NCBI GenBank assembly: GCA_945861915.1
Contig: CAMAWK010000130.1
Span: 1 to 6,656 of the forward strand
DNA length: 6,656 nucleotides
Source of the DNA: Flavobacterium psychrophilum
GTDB taxonomy: Bacteria; Bacteroidota; Bacteroidia; Flavobacteriales; Flavobacteriaceae
Direction: 5' to 3'
Of this stretch, positions 5,895-6,656 are shown one piece after another (the stretch's first letter is position 1; each line of letters begins with the position of its first letter). The notes under the pieces were generated by a model, which saw only the letters and a list, made by a program, of their open reading frames with translations, ran no database searches and had not been told where the DNA came from. Made by a program: the position numbers and the translations under genes.

Positions 5895-5924
5895 TTTCTA
5901 CTGCTTAATTTTCCCTTACCTTTG
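5895..5924 (+). promoter_or_regulatory. Probable promoter of the DEAD-box helicase gene
   Basis: TACCTTTG at 5917-5924 matches TAnnTTTG exactly, and TTT at 5895-5897 lies 19 nt upstream in place of TTG. The ATG follows the box by four bases (CAAA), so the mRNA should be leaderless or nearly so. This is the same layout as at pyrE. Confidence 0.6.
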
Positions 5925-5928
5925 CAAA

Positions 5929-6656
5929 ATGAATTCAAATCACCATTCCAATAATATTCTACTCAATTTAGGTATAGACAACCTAAATGAAATGCAGGTC
6001 GCTGCCCAAGAAACCATTTTGAGTGAGAACAATGTATTATTGCTTTCGCCCACAGGTTCTGGGAAAACACTCGCTTTTTTGTTGCCTATTTTCGAAATGT
6101 TGAAACCCGAAATACTGTCCGTTCAATGTTTAGTTTTAGTCCCATCGCGTGAATTGGGATTGCAGATTGAGCAAGTTTGGAAAAAAATGGGCACCGATTA
6201 TAAAGTAAATGTTTGTTATGGTGGACATTCTATCGAAACAGAAATTAAAAATTTGAGCAATCCACCAGCAGTTTTAATTGGAACTCCAGGACGAATTGCC
6301 GATCATTTTGACCGTGGTACTTTTCGATTAGACAAAATAGAAACATTAATTTTAGACGAGTTTGATAAATCGCTGCAGTTAGGTTTTCACGAGCAAATGT
6401 CGTTTATCATTGGGAAATTATCCAAACTGAACAAACGTGTTTTGGTTTCTGCCACTTCGGATATTGAGATTCCAAAATACACCCGAGTCGTCAATCCGAC
6501 GATTTTAGATTTTATTCCAAATCAAGAAGAAGAAACCAATTTGGGTTTGAAAATGATTGTTTCGTCGGCAAAAGACAAAATGGGTAGTTTATTCAATCTG
6601 ATATGTTCCTTAAAATCGCAATCGGCGATTGTTTTTTGTAATCATCGGGACGCCGC
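5929..6656 (+). CDS. DEAD-box-family RNA helicase with DEFD motif II, N-terminal part, cut by the window edge
   Basis: ATP-dependent RNA helicase of superfamily 2, probably acting on structured RNA or ribosome assembly. 242 complete codons are present with no frameshift. Motifs in order are a Q-motif-like segment LNEMQ (19-23), motif I SPTGSGKT (40-47), Ia VPSREL (71-76), Ib TPGR (119-122), II DEFD (143-146), III SAT (164-166), and the start of the second RecA lobe, AIVFCNHR (233-240). The rest of lobe two, with motifs V and VI, is beyond the window. Motif II is DEFD rather than DEAD, keeping the two acidic residues needed for Mg-ATP and the final Asp; I recall DEFDKSL in flavobacterial relatives, so it is probably a lineage feature. 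The N terminus is short, with no extra domain. ATG at 5929 is chosen because it directly follows a strong -7 box and gives the normal distance to the Q motif. The exact subfamily is not assigned. Confidence 0.93.
   Translation, partial: MNSNHHSNNILLNLGIDNLNEMQVAAQETILSENNVLLLSPTGSGKTLAFLLPIFEMLKPEILSVQCLVLVPSRELGLQIEQVWKKMGTDYKVNVCYGGHSIETEIKNLSNPPAVLIGTPGRIADHFDRGTFRLDKIETLILDEFDKSLQLGFHEQMSFIIGKLSKLNKRVLVSATSDIEIPKYTRVVNPTILDFIPNQEEETNLGLKMIVSSAKDKMGSLFNLICSLKSQSAIVFCNHRDA

Noticed and set aside
1..6656. Search for mobile elements, CRISPR, toxin-antitoxin, phage, riboswitch, tRNA or rRNA
   Set aside because: No transposase, direct-repeat array, attachment site, cloverleaf or known riboswitch core was seen; all genes are housekeeping types with similar base use, so I see no sign of recent transfer.

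Overview
The window looks like core chromosome of a low-GC, Flavobacterium-like member of the Bacteroidota (family Flavobacteriaceae). The reasons are the strong AT bias, start codons without clear Shine-Dalgarno sequences, several Bacteroidota-type -7 boxes (TAnnTTTG), protein details such as the FtsH poly-glycine stretch after its second membrane helix and a DEFD-box helicase, and the gene order rsfS-ftsH-LUD-cdsA. I recognise that order from flavobacteria by memory, not from a search.

Left block (1-3203, minus strand, read right to left): rsfS (ribosome silencing factor), ftsH (membrane AAA+ zinc protease), a LUD/LutC-like protein of unknown role, and the first 58 codons of cdsA (CDP-diacylglycerol synthase). 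rsfS and ftsH are 15 nt apart. The LUD gene and cdsA overlap by one base (TAATG). A 17-bp hairpin followed by a T tract separates ftsH from the LUD gene, so the cluster is probably two transcription units, or one with partial read-through.

Middle block (3204-4184): birA, a one-domain biotin protein ligase, diverges from rsfS across a 97-bp intergenic region with candidate back-to-back promoters. It converges on the next minus-strand operon. The 155-bp convergent gap holds a 17-bp perfect inverted repeat around a 39-nt loop with its own internal arms, followed by a separate 16-bp perfect palindrome.

Right block (4185-6656): pyrE and a small SRPBCC-fold protein form a minus-strand pair. Only 7 nt separates the pyrE start from the start of a divergent Nudix hydrolase gene. 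After the Nudix gene comes the first 242 codons of a DEAD-box-family helicase with motif II DEFD, which runs off the right edge. pyrE and the helicase gene share the same start layout: a TACnTTTG box, four bases, then ATG. This predicts leaderless or nearly leaderless mRNAs.

Functionally these are housekeeping genes: ribosome control, membrane protein quality control, phospholipid synthesis, biotin attachment, pyrimidine synthesis, nucleotide hydrolysis and RNA remodelling. There is no tRNA, rRNA, CRISPR array, insertion sequence, phage or defence module, and no gene-free stretch longer than 300 bases. I found no convincing new multi-gene system; the most interesting signals are the start-site architecture and the two inverted-repeat loci.
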